The translations under genes and the position numbers were made by a program. The notes beneath the pieces are model-generated. The model did not search any database. It was not told the origin of the DNA and saw only the letters and a program-made list of their open reading frames with translations. DNA of 64,000 bases from Planotetraspora phitsanulokensis (GTDB lineage: Bacteria; Actinomycetota; Actinomycetes; Streptosporangiales; Streptosporangiaceae), in assembly GCF_016863295.1 (NCBI RefSeq), contig NZ_BOOP01000029.1, forward strand, positions 1-64,000, in the 5' to 3' direction. Shown in pieces: positions 24,750 through 33,073 of the stretch; position 1 is the stretch's first letter, and the number at the start of each line of letters is the position of its first letter.

Positions 24750-25139
24750 GTGGACAGGATCTTCACCGTAGAAGAGGCCAAGTCGCTGTTGCCGAAGGTG
24801 CTCGAACACGTCCGCGAGCTCGTCACGTTACGGGCCGATCTGGCGGAGCTCTCCTACGACCTGAAACAGTCGGGGCTCTCCGCCATCGGGGGGATTCCCG
24901 AGTCCAAGGCGTTCGAGGCGCGGATGGACGAGATCCTCAGCTGGTTCGCCGCCGAGGGCATGGAGATCAAGGGGGTCGCCCCCGTGCTCATCGATTTCCC
25001 CGCCGTGCTGGACGACGGCGTCTCCGTCCGGCTGTGCTGGATGGAGGGGGAGGAGGAGCTGGCCTGGTACCACCGCAGCGAACTGGGCTTCGCGGGCCGC
25101 AGGCCCCTCCTCGGCGACCACATTCAGTCGCCAGCCTGA
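24750..25139 (+). CDS. DUF2203-family protein
   Basis: A 129-residue protein starting with FTVEEAKSLLPKVLEHV, the diagnostic beginning of DUF2203. It has a long N-terminal helix, a short acidic stretch MDEILSWFAAEGMEIKG and a C-terminal segment that ends in a predicted sheet (VRLCWMEGEEELAWYHRSELGFAGRR). Function of the family is unknown; no catalytic pattern is visible. GTG 24750 matches the family's N-terminus. It ends at a bidirectional hairpin facing the CbiX-like gene. Confidence 0.82.
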   Translation: MDRIFTVEEAKSLLPKVLEHVRELVTLRADLAELSYDLKQSGLSAIGGIPESKAFEARMDEILSWFAAEGMEIKGVAPVLIDFPAVLDDGVSVRLCWMEGEEELAWYHRSELGFAGRRPLLGDHIQSPA

Positions 25140-25149
25140 CCTGGGCGTG

Positions 25150-25170
25150 CCCCGCCCGGCGCGGGCGGGG
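25150..25170. terminator. Bidirectional hairpin terminator between convergent genes
   Basis: 9-bp stem CCCCGCCCG with CGGGCGGGG, 3-nt loop, in the 34-nt gap between DUF2203 and the CbiX-like gene. Confidence 0.65.
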
Positions 25171-25173
25171 ACG

Positions 25174-26031
25174 CTACTCCGCGAGGTCGTCGAAGTCGGG
25201 AAGGTCGCCCAGCGCGGCGCCGTAGCGCACGCACACCATCCTGGCCACGGCCTCGTGGGCGCCCAGAGGCGAGGAACAGCCCGCTTCGATCGACTCCGCG
25301 GCGGCCGTGATGCGGTCGGCGTCCGCCTCGGGCCCGATGACGTAGGGCGCCACGGCCAGCCGGTTCGCGCCGATCTTCCGCAACCGCTCGGCCGCGTCCC
25401 TGACCGTCGGCACGCCGTCCAGCGACGCGGCCACCACCGGCAGCGTGAGCCGGGAGGCCAGCAGGACGACGACGGTCCTCTCGGCGTCGCGCGCCGCCTC
25501 GTCGCCTCCCGCCGTCGTGACGATGATCCCGTCGACGGGCGAGGTGACGTTGAACAGGCGCATGCGGTCGGCGCGGGCCAGGCCGGCCTCGGACAGCCGG
25601 ATGTGCAGCGCCTCGGCGAGCAGCGGGTGCGGGCCGAGAGGCTCGGTGACCTTGACGGTGGCCTCGCTCTGCGTCACGGCGTCCCGGACGGCGCGCAGCA
25701 CGCGCGGGTGGGGCCCCGTGACGAGGGGGACGACCACGGCGGACGGGCCCTCGGCGGTGCGCTCGGCCGATATCGCGGAGAACTCCGTGATGAGGTCGGC
25801 GCCGCCGTCGCCGAGGGAGACGAGACGAAGGTCGATCTGGGGGTTGTCGAGCTTGATGACGGCGGCCACCTCGGTCGCCACCTCGCCGGCCTTCCCCGGG
25901 ACCGCCAGGACCAGAGAGGGGGCGTCGGCCGGCAGGTTCGCCGGCAACGGCCGTCGGTGACGGCCGCTACCCATTCGGGAGGATCGCTCCCGGATAGGGA
26001 GCTTTGGCGGCTCTTCGTGACCTTCGTTCAC
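25174..26031 (-). CDS. CbiX/SirB-like protein, probably divergent or non-catalytic
   Basis: A 285-residue protein with two tandem chelatase-like halves (about 35-160 and 165-275). True CbiX/SirB has a metal-binding His in an AHGSR motif after the first strand; here the equivalent reads LAVPGKAG and, in the second half, VTTAGGDE, so that His is missing. One candidate, GPHPRVL, is retained. Thus ferro/cobaltochelatase activity is doubtful, and annotation as sirohydrochlorin chelatase would be overcalled. GTG 26031 has TAGAAT 8 nt upstream and no Shine-Dalgarno; an alternative ATG is at 25974. Confidence 0.7.
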   Translation of the reverse strand: MNEGHEEPPKLPIRERSSRMGSGRHRRPLPANLPADAPSLVLAVPGKAGEVATEVAAVIKLDNPQIDLRLVSLGDGGADLITEFSAISAERTAEGPSAVVVPLVTGPHPRVLRAVRDAVTQSEATVKVTEPLGPHPLLAEALHIRLSEAGLARADRMRLFNVTSPVDGIIVTTAGGDEAARDAERTVVVLLASRLTLPVVAASLDGVPTVRDAAERLRKIGANRLAVAPYVIGPEADADRITAAAESIEAGCSSPLGAHEAVARMVCVRYGAALGDLPDFDDLAE

Positions 26032-26039
26032 ATCGGCGG

Positions 26040-26045
26040 ATTCTA
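26040..26045 (-). promoter_or_regulatory. Probable -10 element (TAGAAT) for a leaderless transcript
   Basis: TAGAAT on the minus strand ends 8 nt before GTG 26031. It lies in the divergent region 26032-26277, which otherwise shows no gene. Confidence 0.5.
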
Positions 26046-26277
26046 GGGCGAATCAGCGCCAATAGCAGAACCAACGCGCGGCTTGTTGCCGACGGGTGAT
26101 CATTCGCGTCCGGTCCCCCGGGACGGAGCCGCCTCCCGCGAGGCGCTGGAAGGGCCGTTCGCGGGACGGGGTGATCCTCGCCTGGGAGAACCCGGCCTGG
26201 CCGTCCTGGGTGGCTCTCAGCCCCGCGCAGACCCCCGCCGGAGACGTGAGAGCCTGGGCGGGCATGGGAGAGGACGG

Positions 26278-27159
26278 ATGATGATCTCGGTTTTCGGCAG
26301 CGCCAACATGGATCTGGTCGCCTACACCGCGAGGGCTCCCCGGCGCGGTGAGACCGTGGCGGGCAGGGCGTTCGCGACGATCCCCGGGGGCAAGGGCGCC
26401 AACCAGGCGACGGCCGCGGCCCGGGCGGGTGCGGACGTCGCCTTCTTCGGCGCGGTGGGGGACGACGCCTTCGGCCCCGTGATGCGGCGGGGGCTGGAGT
26501 CCGCGGGGGTCGACGTGAGGGGCCTCAGGACGGTCCCGGGCTCCTCCGGCATCGCCCAGATCGTCGTGGACGACGACGGATCCAACTCGATCATCGTCAT
26601 CCCCGGCGCTAACGGCTCCGTCACGGGCGCCTCGGCGGAGGATCTCGAGGTGATCGGCCGCTCCGACGCGTTGCTGCTCCAGTTGGAGCTCCCCATAGCG
26701 GCCGTGGTGGCGACCGCACGGGCCGCCCGGGCGCCCGTCGTCCTCACTCCCTCGCCGGTCCGGGAACTCCCGCGCGAACTGCTCGACGCCGTTGCACTGA
26801 TCGTCCCGAACGAGCACGAGGCGCGGGCGATCACCGGTCGGGCCGACCCGGAGGAGGCGCTCGACGCGTTGCTTGAGCGTGTGCCGGAGGCGGTCGTCAC
26901 CCTCGGGTCCGAGGGCGCCCTGTACGGATCACGCGGGGGGGAGCGCCTGCGTGTGCCCGCCGTGCCGGTGCGGGCAGTGGACACGACCGCCGCGGGCGAC
27001 ACCTTCGTCGGCGCGCTCTGCGTGGCCCGCGCCGAGGGCCGGTCCAACGCGGAGGCCCTGCGCTTCGCCGCGACCGCGGCGGCCCTGTCCGTGCAACGGG
27101 AGGGGGCGAGCACGTCCATGCCCACCCGCGCCGAGATCGACGCGGCTCTGACGACCTGA
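26278..27159 (+). CDS. rbsK: Ribokinase-type PfkB sugar kinase
   Basis: A 293-residue PfkB-family kinase. N-terminal signature 1 region is GGKGANQATAAARAG, and the C-terminal DTTAAGDTFVGAL holds the anion hole and catalytic Asp. The ribokinase pattern SANMDLVAY plus NEHEA (monovalent cation/ATP site) supports D-ribose 5-kinase, though other pentoses are possible. GGGAGAGGACGG precedes tandem ATGs at 26278 and 26281. No ribose ABC transporter is nearby. Confidence 0.85.
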   Translation: MMISVFGSANMDLVAYTARAPRRGETVAGRAFATIPGGKGANQATAAARAGADVAFFGAVGDDAFGPVMRRGLESAGVDVRGLRTVPGSSGIAQIVVDDDGSNSIIVIPGANGSVTGASAEDLEVIGRSDALLLQLELPIAAVVATARAARAPVVLTPSPVRELPRELLDAVALIVPNEHEARAITGRADPEEALDALLERVPEAVVTLGSEGALYGSRGGERLRVPAVPVRAVDTTAAGDTFVGALCVARAEGRSNAEALRFAATAAALSVQREGASTSMPTRAEIDAALTT

Positions 27160-27295
27160 CTCCTGATTCCCCGAGCCGGTCGGCGTCGGGCTGAGTCCAC
27201 GCCTCGGTGAGCACGGCGGAACATCTCCCGTTTTGTCGCCGGCCGCTGAATTTGGGAGCCTGTGACGTTCAGGTGACCGGCTGACGGGGGAGCGC

Positions 27296-28294
27296 ATGGG
27301 GATCCACGACCTGTCCGCGGGAGACGGTGTCCTCGCCCACGTGGAGGCGGTCGCCCGGCGCGCTCTGCGTCACTACGACGTGGCGCCCGACGCGGAGGTC
27401 CGCCTCATCAACGTGTCGGAGAACGCCACCTTCACCGTCGACGACGGCGGCGTCCGCACCGTCCTGCGCGTCCACCGGCTCGGCTACCACTCGCCCCGGG
27501 CGATCGCGTCCGAGCTCGACTGGGCCCGGGCGCTGCGGGTCGAGGCGGGGGTGCGCACGCCGGGGGTGATCCCCGCGCGCGACGGGTCCAGGATCGTCAC
27601 CGTCGAGACCCCGGGAGCCGACACCCGCCAGTGCGTGATGTTCGAGTTCCTGCCCGGCGGCGAGCCGCCGCTGGACCGGCTGGTCGAGGACTTCGAGCCG
27701 CTCGGCGCGATCACGGCGCGGATGCACCTCCACGCCCGCGGGTGGACCCGGCCGCCGGAGTTCACCCGCTTCCACTGGGACCTCGACGCGGCCTTCGGCG
27801 CCTCCCCGCGCTGGGGGAGCTGGCGGGACGGTCCCGGTATGGACGCCGAGGCCCGCGCCGTCCTCACCCGGCTGGAGGCGAGGCTGCGCGACCGGCTGCT
27901 GCGTTTCGGCGCGGGACCGGAGCGCTACGGACTGATCCACGCCGACCTGCGCCTGGCCAACCTGCTCGTGGACGGCGAGGCCGGGACCAGCGTCATCGAC
28001 TTCGACGACTGCGGCATGGGGTGGTACCTCTACGACTTCGGCGCGGCCGTCAGCTTCATCGAGCACGACCCGCGGGTGCCCGAGATGATCGACTCGTGGG
28101 TGCGCGGCTACCGGTCCGTGGCCGACCTGCCGCCCGCCGACGAGGACGAGATCTGGACGTTCGTCATGTTCCGCCGTCTGCTGCTCGTCGGCTGGATCGG
28201 CTCCCACTCCGCGGTCGACGTCGCGCGCGAACTCGGCGCGGGATACACCCGAGGCACGTGCGAACTCGCCGAGCGCTACCTGGCAACTCCGTGA
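27296..28294 (+). CDS. Aminoglycoside/hydroxyurea-type phosphotransferase family protein
   Basis: A 332-residue APH-fold kinase-like protein. Catalytic loop GLIHADLRLANLLVDG (Asp base, Asn) and Mg-binding VIDFDDCG are intact, and an ATP-binding N-lobe is present (NVSENATFTVDDGGVRTVLRVHRLG). Similar proteins include homoserine-kinase-like and SrkA-like stress kinases as well as resistance enzymes, so a substrate cannot be assigned. Independent gene, with GGGGGAG upstream of ATG 27296. Confidence 0.82.
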   Translation: MGIHDLSAGDGVLAHVEAVARRALRHYDVAPDAEVRLINVSENATFTVDDGGVRTVLRVHRLGYHSPRAIASELDWARALRVEAGVRTPGVIPARDGSRIVTVETPGADTRQCVMFEFLPGGEPPLDRLVEDFEPLGAITARMHLHARGWTRPPEFTRFHWDLDAAFGASPRWGSWRDGPGMDAEARAVLTRLEARLRDRLLRFGAGPERYGLIHADLRLANLLVDGEAGTSVIDFDDCGMGWYLYDFGAAVSFIEHDPRVPEMIDSWVRGYRSVADLPPADEDEIWTFVMFRRLLLVGWIGSHSAVDVARELGAGYTRGTCELAERYLATP

Positions 28295-28312
28295 TCATGG
28301 GAGGCCGCGACG

Positions 28313-28318
28313 TATCGT
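28313..28318 (+). promoter_or_regulatory. Probable -10 element (TATCGT) for a leaderless transcript
   Basis: TATCGT ends 6 nt before ATG 28325, with no Shine-Dalgarno. Confidence 0.5.
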
Positions 28319-28324
28319 GGCGGC

Positions 28325-29503
28325 ATGACGCTGGAGGTCGACGGCAGGGAAGTGAAGATCACCAATCCTGACCGGGTGGTCTTCCCGCAGACCGGGCACA
28401 CGAAGCGGGACCTCATCGCCTACTACCAGGTCGTCGCCGAGGGCGCGCTCCGCGGCGTGGCCGACCGGCCGGTGATCCTCAAACGGTTCGTCCACGGCAC
28501 CGACCAGGCGGCCTTCTTCCAGAAGCGGGCGCCGTCCAAGCGGCCCCCCTGGGTCGAGGTCGTCGAGCTGAGCTACCCCTCCGGCCGCACGGCCGACGAG
28601 GTCGTCATGCGTGACCTCGCCCATCTGCTGTGGACGGTCAACCTCGGCTGCGTCGACCTCAATCCGCATCCCGTCCGCGCCGAGGACCTCGACCATCCGG
28701 ACGAGCTGAGGATCGATCTCGACCCGGTGCCGGGGATCGAATGGGAGCAGATCGTCTCGGTCGCCCTCGTCGCCAGGGACGTGCTGGAGGAGCACGGCCT
28801 GACCGCCTGGCCCAAGACGTCCGGCTCCCGCGGTTTCCACGTCTACGCGGCCATCGAGCCCCGCTGGGCCTTCCGCGACGTACGGCGGGCCGCCGAGGCC
28901 GTCGCCCGCGAGGTGGAGCGCAGGGCGCCCGGCGTCGCCACGAGCCGGTGGTGGAAGGAGGAGCGCGAGGGCGTCTTCGTCGACTTCAACCAGAACGCCA
29001 GAGACAGGACCGTGGCCTCGGCCTACTCGGTCCGCCCCACGGGCCTGGTCTCCACCCCGCTCGCGTGGGACGAGGTCGAGCGGCGCAGGCCGGACGAGTT
29101 CACCCTGGCGACCGTGCCCGACAGGTACGGCGAGGCCGGCGACCCATGGGCGGGGATGCGGGAGCAGGCCGGCTCGCTCGACGGCCTCCTCGAACTGGCC
29201 GACGGCCAGGAGCCGCGTCCGGCGGCGCCCAAGGGAACCGGACGCCGCGTGTCCGTCATGCCACTGATCGAGATCGCCAGGGCCGAGACCAAGGAGGAGG
29301 CCATGGCCGGCCTCGAGCGCTGGAAGGCCAGGCATCCCGAGGCCGCCGCCCGGCTCGAACCCGCCGACGTCCTGGTCGACTCGATGCGCGGCAGCAGCAC
29401 CAACTGGACGCGGATCCGGGTGAACCTGCAGCACGTCCCCGAAGAGGAGCGGCCCGCCCAGGAACCCCTCGAAGTCGACTACGACCCGTGGCGCGGCCGG
29501 TAG
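28325..29503 (+). CDS. LigD-type primase-polymerase domain protein (stand-alone)
   Basis: A 392-residue archaeo-eukaryotic primase-type polymerase of the LigD POL family used in bacterial end joining. It has VFPQTGHTKRDLIAYY near the start, the RIDLDP catalytic Asp pair, and TSGSRGFHVY downstream. No fused ligase or nuclease domain and no Ku gene is present in the window. The C-terminal ~110 residues (after RYGEAGDPWAGM) are an extension beyond the core. It overlaps the convergent GMC gene by 25 nt. TATCGT 6 nt upstream fits leaderless transcription. Confidence 0.85.
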   Translation: MTLEVDGREVKITNPDRVVFPQTGHTKRDLIAYYQVVAEGALRGVADRPVILKRFVHGTDQAAFFQKRAPSKRPPWVEVVELSYPSGRTADEVVMRDLAHLLWTVNLGCVDLNPHPVRAEDLDHPDELRIDLDPVPGIEWEQIVSVALVARDVLEEHGLTAWPKTSGSRGFHVYAAIEPRWAFRDVRRAAEAVAREVERRAPGVATSRWWKEEREGVFVDFNQNARDRTVASAYSVRPTGLVSTPLAWDEVERRRPDEFTLATVPDRYGEAGDPWAGMREQAGSLDGLLELADGQEPRPAAPKGTGRRVSVMPLIEIARAETKEEAMAGLERWKARHPEAAARLEPADVLVDSMRGSSTNWTRIRVNLQHVPEEERPAQEPLEVDYDPWRGR

Positions 29504-31815
29504 ATCTCCCACAGTTCGCCGAGGAAGAACCCGCAGAAGCGGGCCAGTGAGGACGGCCCGTCGGGGCCCGCGGTGCGGAACGTCGTCAGCATCTTGACCA
29601 GGTCGGTGGGCAGGATGTGCAGCGTGCCCGCGGCGATGACCTTGGCGTCGTCGTCCGCGCCCTCCTCGACGTGGCCCTCCAGCAGCCGGGCGTACAGCGT
29701 TGAGGTGTCCAGCCACAACCGGGTGGGCGGGCCGTGGTGGACGTCCTTCCACCCCGCGAGGGTGCGCGGCCGGTTCTCCGAGTCCCAGAAGTGCAGCCGG
29801 TAGCGCATCTCCCTGCGGTCGGGCGAGTCCCCGGGCACGAACAGGTTGAACCAGCCGCGGGTGATCGGGCGCCTGCCCCCGCACATCCCGGACTCGACCC
29901 AGCCCTCGGCCCTGGCCTGATGCTCCGGCTCGGTGAGGAAGCGCTGCACGTCGTCGGCCGTGATGGTGAGGCGGAACATGAACTGGCCCGCCTCGGACGT
30001 GCCCATCCGCGAGTGCGGATCGGTCCTGCCCACCGCGAGGGACCCGCGCATCTCCTCGACGAACCACAACGACGTCGGGTCGCCGGGGGAGCCCGCGTCC
30101 CACGCGGGCACGGCGGCCTTCGCCCGCGGCGCCTCGAGGGCGGCGGTCCGCCGGTTCTCGAGGATGCGCGTCGACATGCGGTCGGACAGGGCCGCGATCG
30201 TGAGCGCCGGGTTGGCGCCGACCGGTCCCGGCATCGCCGCGCCGTCCGCGATGTAGAGCCCGGGGTAGCCGAAGACCTCCCCGTAGGCGTCGCAGACGCC
30301 CTCCCCGGGATGGCGGCCCATGGGAGCCCCGCCGAGCGGATGGACGGTCATGACCCGCTTGTGCCGCCACGACGGGCTGTCGGCGTACTCGGCGCCCAGC
30401 ACGTCGCTGATCCGCCGCATCGTCGAGCGGACCCGGTCGAAATACTCCTCGCTGGTCTCCGCCGTCCAGACCACGTCGAGCCGGCCGTCGCGCAGCCTGA
30501 GCACACCGTCGGGCACGTCGCGGCCCATCCCGAGGAGCGGCAGCGAAGTCCCGGACAGCTCGCCCGGGCCGATGAGCCCGGCGATCTCGGCGGACAGGTT
30601 GGTGTCGTGGGTCACCAGGCCGCGCAGCCGCTCCAGCAGGAACCGGGCGGCCCTGCCGAGCTCGCTTCCCACGCTGGCGCCCTCGACGAGGAAGTCGACG
30701 AACGAGGGGTAGCCGCCGTCCTCGATGTAGGCGCCCCGGCCCTCGTCGCCGTCGGCCAGCCTGATGGCGCTCGTGATGACCGGGCCGCGGCTCGCGTTGA
30801 TGGGCCTGGTCCTGGTCCGGTCCTTGGCGCGGAGCAGGAACGACAGCAGGTCGCCGTTGCCCGAGTACCGGGTGCCCAGCGCCTCGCTCAGGCGGGGGAA
30901 CCGCGCGCGGTTCTTCAGCAGCAGCGAGGTCGTCCCGTACGTGCCGGCGGCCAGGACGAGACGGTCGCAGCTGATCGTGTGCGGGCCGGTCCAGAGTCCG
31001 CGGCGCGGGCCGTCCTCGTTCTCCGCGCGCGGCATGTGCTCGACGTAGTCGACGTCGTAGCCGCCGCCGACGCTGGGCCGGATGGCCCGCACCTCATGGA
31101 GGGTGCGCAGGTCCGCGCCGTTGCGGCGGGCGGCGGCCAGGTAGGTGTGGTCGAGGCTGTTCTTCGCGCCGTCGTTGCACCCGATGTCGCACTCCCCGCA
31201 CAACCGGCACGTACGGCGGGGCACGCCGTGGGCGTTGCCGTACACCGGGTCGACGATCGGCAGCCCGAGCCCGGGCTCCGCGCCGGGTGAGGGGGCGAAG
31301 CTGACCGCGAGGGGCGGCAGCCGCCAGTCGAGCCCCAGCTCCGCGGCGGCGTCGCGCATCGCCAGCGTCTTCAGCGTGTCGTCGTAGCTCGGATGGCCGA
31401 GCGGGTACGGCGTCGCGCCGATCATGCGCTCGACCACGTCGTAGTGGGGGTCGAGGTCGGCCCGGGTCACCGGCCAGGACTCGTATCCGCCGCCGGGAAG
31501 GGGCTCGTCCCGGACGAACCAGCTCTCCTCCTTGCGCAGCAGCACGTTCGCGTAGATGAGCGAGCCGCCGCCGAGCCCGCTGGACACCACCGAGTCGCAG
31601 TCGCGGAAGCTCCACACGTCGAACAGGCCGTGCAGGCCCTCACGCGGATCCCAGAAGGCCTGCCCCAGCTCCGAGGGGCTGCGGGGGAACGAGCCCGGAG
31701 GGTACGGCCTGCCCCGTTCGAGCACCACCACCGACAGTCCCGCCTCGGCGAGCCGGTAGGCCGCCACAGCGCCGCCGAAACCCGAGCCGACCACCACCGC
31801 GTCGACGTGTTCCAT
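29479..31815 (-). CDS. GMC-family flavoprotein oxidoreductase (cholesterol-oxidase-like)
   Basis: A 778-residue FAD enzyme. Rossmann GSGFGG is at 10-15; Cys203, 206, 209 and 213 lie in CRLCGECDIGC, seen in cholesterol-oxidase-like GMC proteins, followed by GAKNSLDHTYL; HPLGGAPMG and GANPALTIAA mark the catalytic/FAD end near 500-540. About 210 extra C-terminal residues follow (from LWFVEEMRG) that resemble a domain found in GMC-hydrolase fusions. ATG 31815 is chosen since upstream frames continue antisense to the next gene. It lies 56 nt downstream of an alpha/beta hydrolase. Sterol or other lipid alcohol oxidation is inferred. Confidence 0.87.
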   Translation of the reverse strand: MEHVDAVVVGSGFGGAVAAYRLAEAGLSVVVLERGRPYPPGSFPRSPSELGQAFWDPREGLHGLFDVWSFRDCDSVVSSGLGGGSLIYANVLLRKEESWFVRDEPLPGGGYESWPVTRADLDPHYDVVERMIGATPYPLGHPSYDDTLKTLAMRDAAAELGLDWRLPPLAVSFAPSPGAEPGLGLPIVDPVYGNAHGVPRRTCRLCGECDIGCNDGAKNSLDHTYLAAARRNGADLRTLHEVRAIRPSVGGGYDVDYVEHMPRAENEDGPRRGLWTGPHTISCDRLVLAAGTYGTTSLLLKNRARFPRLSEALGTRYSGNGDLLSFLLRAKDRTRTRPINASRGPVITSAIRLADGDEGRGAYIEDGGYPSFVDFLVEGASVGSELGRAARFLLERLRGLVTHDTNLSAEIAGLIGPGELSGTSLPLLGMGRDVPDGVLRLRDGRLDVVWTAETSEEYFDRVRSTMRRISDVLGAEYADSPSWRHKRVMTVHPLGGAPMGRHPGEGVCDAYGEVFGYPGLYIADGAAMPGPVGANPALTIAALSDRMSTRILENRRTAALEAPRAKAAVPAWDAGSPGDPTSLWFVEEMRGSLAVGRTDPHSRMGTSEAGQFMFRLTITADDVQRFLTEPEHQARAEGWVESGMCGGRRPITRGWFNLFVPGDSPDRREMRYRLHFWDSENRPRTLAGWKDVHHGPPTRLWLDTSTLYARLLEGHVEEGADDDAKVIAAGTLHILPTDLVKMLTTFRTAGPDGPSSLARFCGFFLGELWEIYRPRHGS

Positions 31816-31871
31816 CTCTTTCGCTTTCCGTATCGCCCCGTGCGCCGAGTGGCCGAGTGGCCAGAGCCGGT

Positions 31872-32987
31872 CTAGTGCCGCTTGATGAAGTCGAGGATGT
31901 GCGGGAACACGTCCAGGTGCGCGTCCTTGCCGATCAGCGTGTCGATGTGCCCGTAGCCGGGAACGATCCGCAGCTCGTGCCGTCCGGGTGCGGCCTCGGA
32001 CAACCTCTCGTGGCACACGATGTTGGAGTCGGTGAAGACGTCGTTGTGGTCGCCGGTCATGAGCAGGATCGGCGTCGTGACGTCGGCCGCCGCCGCCAGG
32101 TAGTCGTCCCCCAGGTCGTCGTGCCGGCGATCCCCGGGGTCGAACCTGACCGCCTGCCCGGCCGCCACCATCTTGTGGACGTGCCGGTAGTAGTGCATGT
32201 CGCACGCGCCGTTGAGGTCGGCGAGGCGCTCGTGCAGGTGGGTCTCCGGCCGCAGGTTGCCGTGGCGGTACATCGCGGGCTTGCCGCTGCCCCACATGAA
32301 GCTCTGCATGTGGCAGGCCGGCTCGTCGCACTCGGGATGGAGGAACGAGACCGCCCGGGCCAGCAGCCAGCGGCGGGTCAGCGGCGGCGCGTCCTTGAAC
32401 CGCGGATCGAGGTAGGACAGGCCCGTGCCGTACTCCATCAGCACGGGCCCCAGGGACAGCTTGACCCTGGACCACCGGTGCACGCGCGGCGTCAGCGCCA
32501 CGCTGTTGGCGACCATGCTCGCGATCCCGTCGACCGCCCCGGCGAACAGGCTCATGCTGAACGACAACGACCCGAGGCAGTGTGCGACCACGTGAATCCG
32601 CCGCGCCCCCACATGGCGGCGGAGTTCACGCAGTGCTGCCGGGTAATCGAAATGGGCGATGTCGTCCAGCGTGTGCCTGCGCGTCTCGACGTTGTACGGG
32701 AACCGGTTGCTCATCCGGAAGTCCAGCGCCCATACGTCGCCGAAACCGTTCTCGTGCAGGAACCCGACCAGATTGGTGTGCTCCGGCATGATGAACATGT
32801 CACTCGACGAGGTCAGGCCATGGATGAGCAGGACCACGTCGTCCGGCGTCCCCTCCGCCGTCGGACCTCCCGCCCGGCGGAACCGGGTCAGCGTGAGCCC
32901 CAACTCGTCCTCGGTGGCGAACGGATGGACCGAGACCTCGGCTTCCCGCACGCCGTCAAGCGTGAACCGGGGAATTCGGTGTTCCAT
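31872..32987 (-). CDS. Alpha/beta hydrolase with Cys at the nucleophile elbow
   Basis: A 371-residue alpha/beta hydrolase. HG at 56-57 gives the oxyanion region. The nucleophile elbow is AHCLGS with Cys137 where a Ser is usual, as in PHA synthases and some GMC-fused hydrolases. TGDHNDVF (Asp313 or Asp316) and GYGHIDTLIG (His347) complete the triad. AAGGAGG lies 8 nt upstream of ATG 32987. In many bacteria such a hydrolase is fused to or beside a GMC oxidase; here both are separate but adjacent, with the LAL regulator 86 nt upstream on the same strand. Confidence 0.85.
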   Translation of the reverse strand: MEHRIPRFTLDGVREAEVSVHPFATEDELGLTLTRFRRAGGPTAEGTPDDVVLLIHGLTSSSDMFIMPEHTNLVGFLHENGFGDVWALDFRMSNRFPYNVETRRHTLDDIAHFDYPAALRELRRHVGARRIHVVAHCLGSLSFSMSLFAGAVDGIASMVANSVALTPRVHRWSRVKLSLGPVLMEYGTGLSYLDPRFKDAPPLTRRWLLARAVSFLHPECDEPACHMQSFMWGSGKPAMYRHGNLRPETHLHERLADLNGACDMHYYRHVHKMVAAGQAVRFDPGDRRHDDLGDDYLAAAADVTTPILLMTGDHNDVFTDSNIVCHERLSEAAPGRHELRIVPGYGHIDTLIGKDAHLDVFPHILDFIKRH

Positions 32988-33073
32988 CTGATCGTCCTCC
33001 TTGGCCCAGGCCAACGATCCCAATCCGGCGGTGTCCGGCGGCATCGTGGAAAACCCGTACTCGTGGTGAGACG

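Noticed and set aside
29479-32475. 998-residue frame extending the GMC enzyme upstream
   Set aside because: The extra N-terminal part is antisense-frame shadow of the hydrolase; the FAD motif sits at residue 10 from the ATG at 31815.
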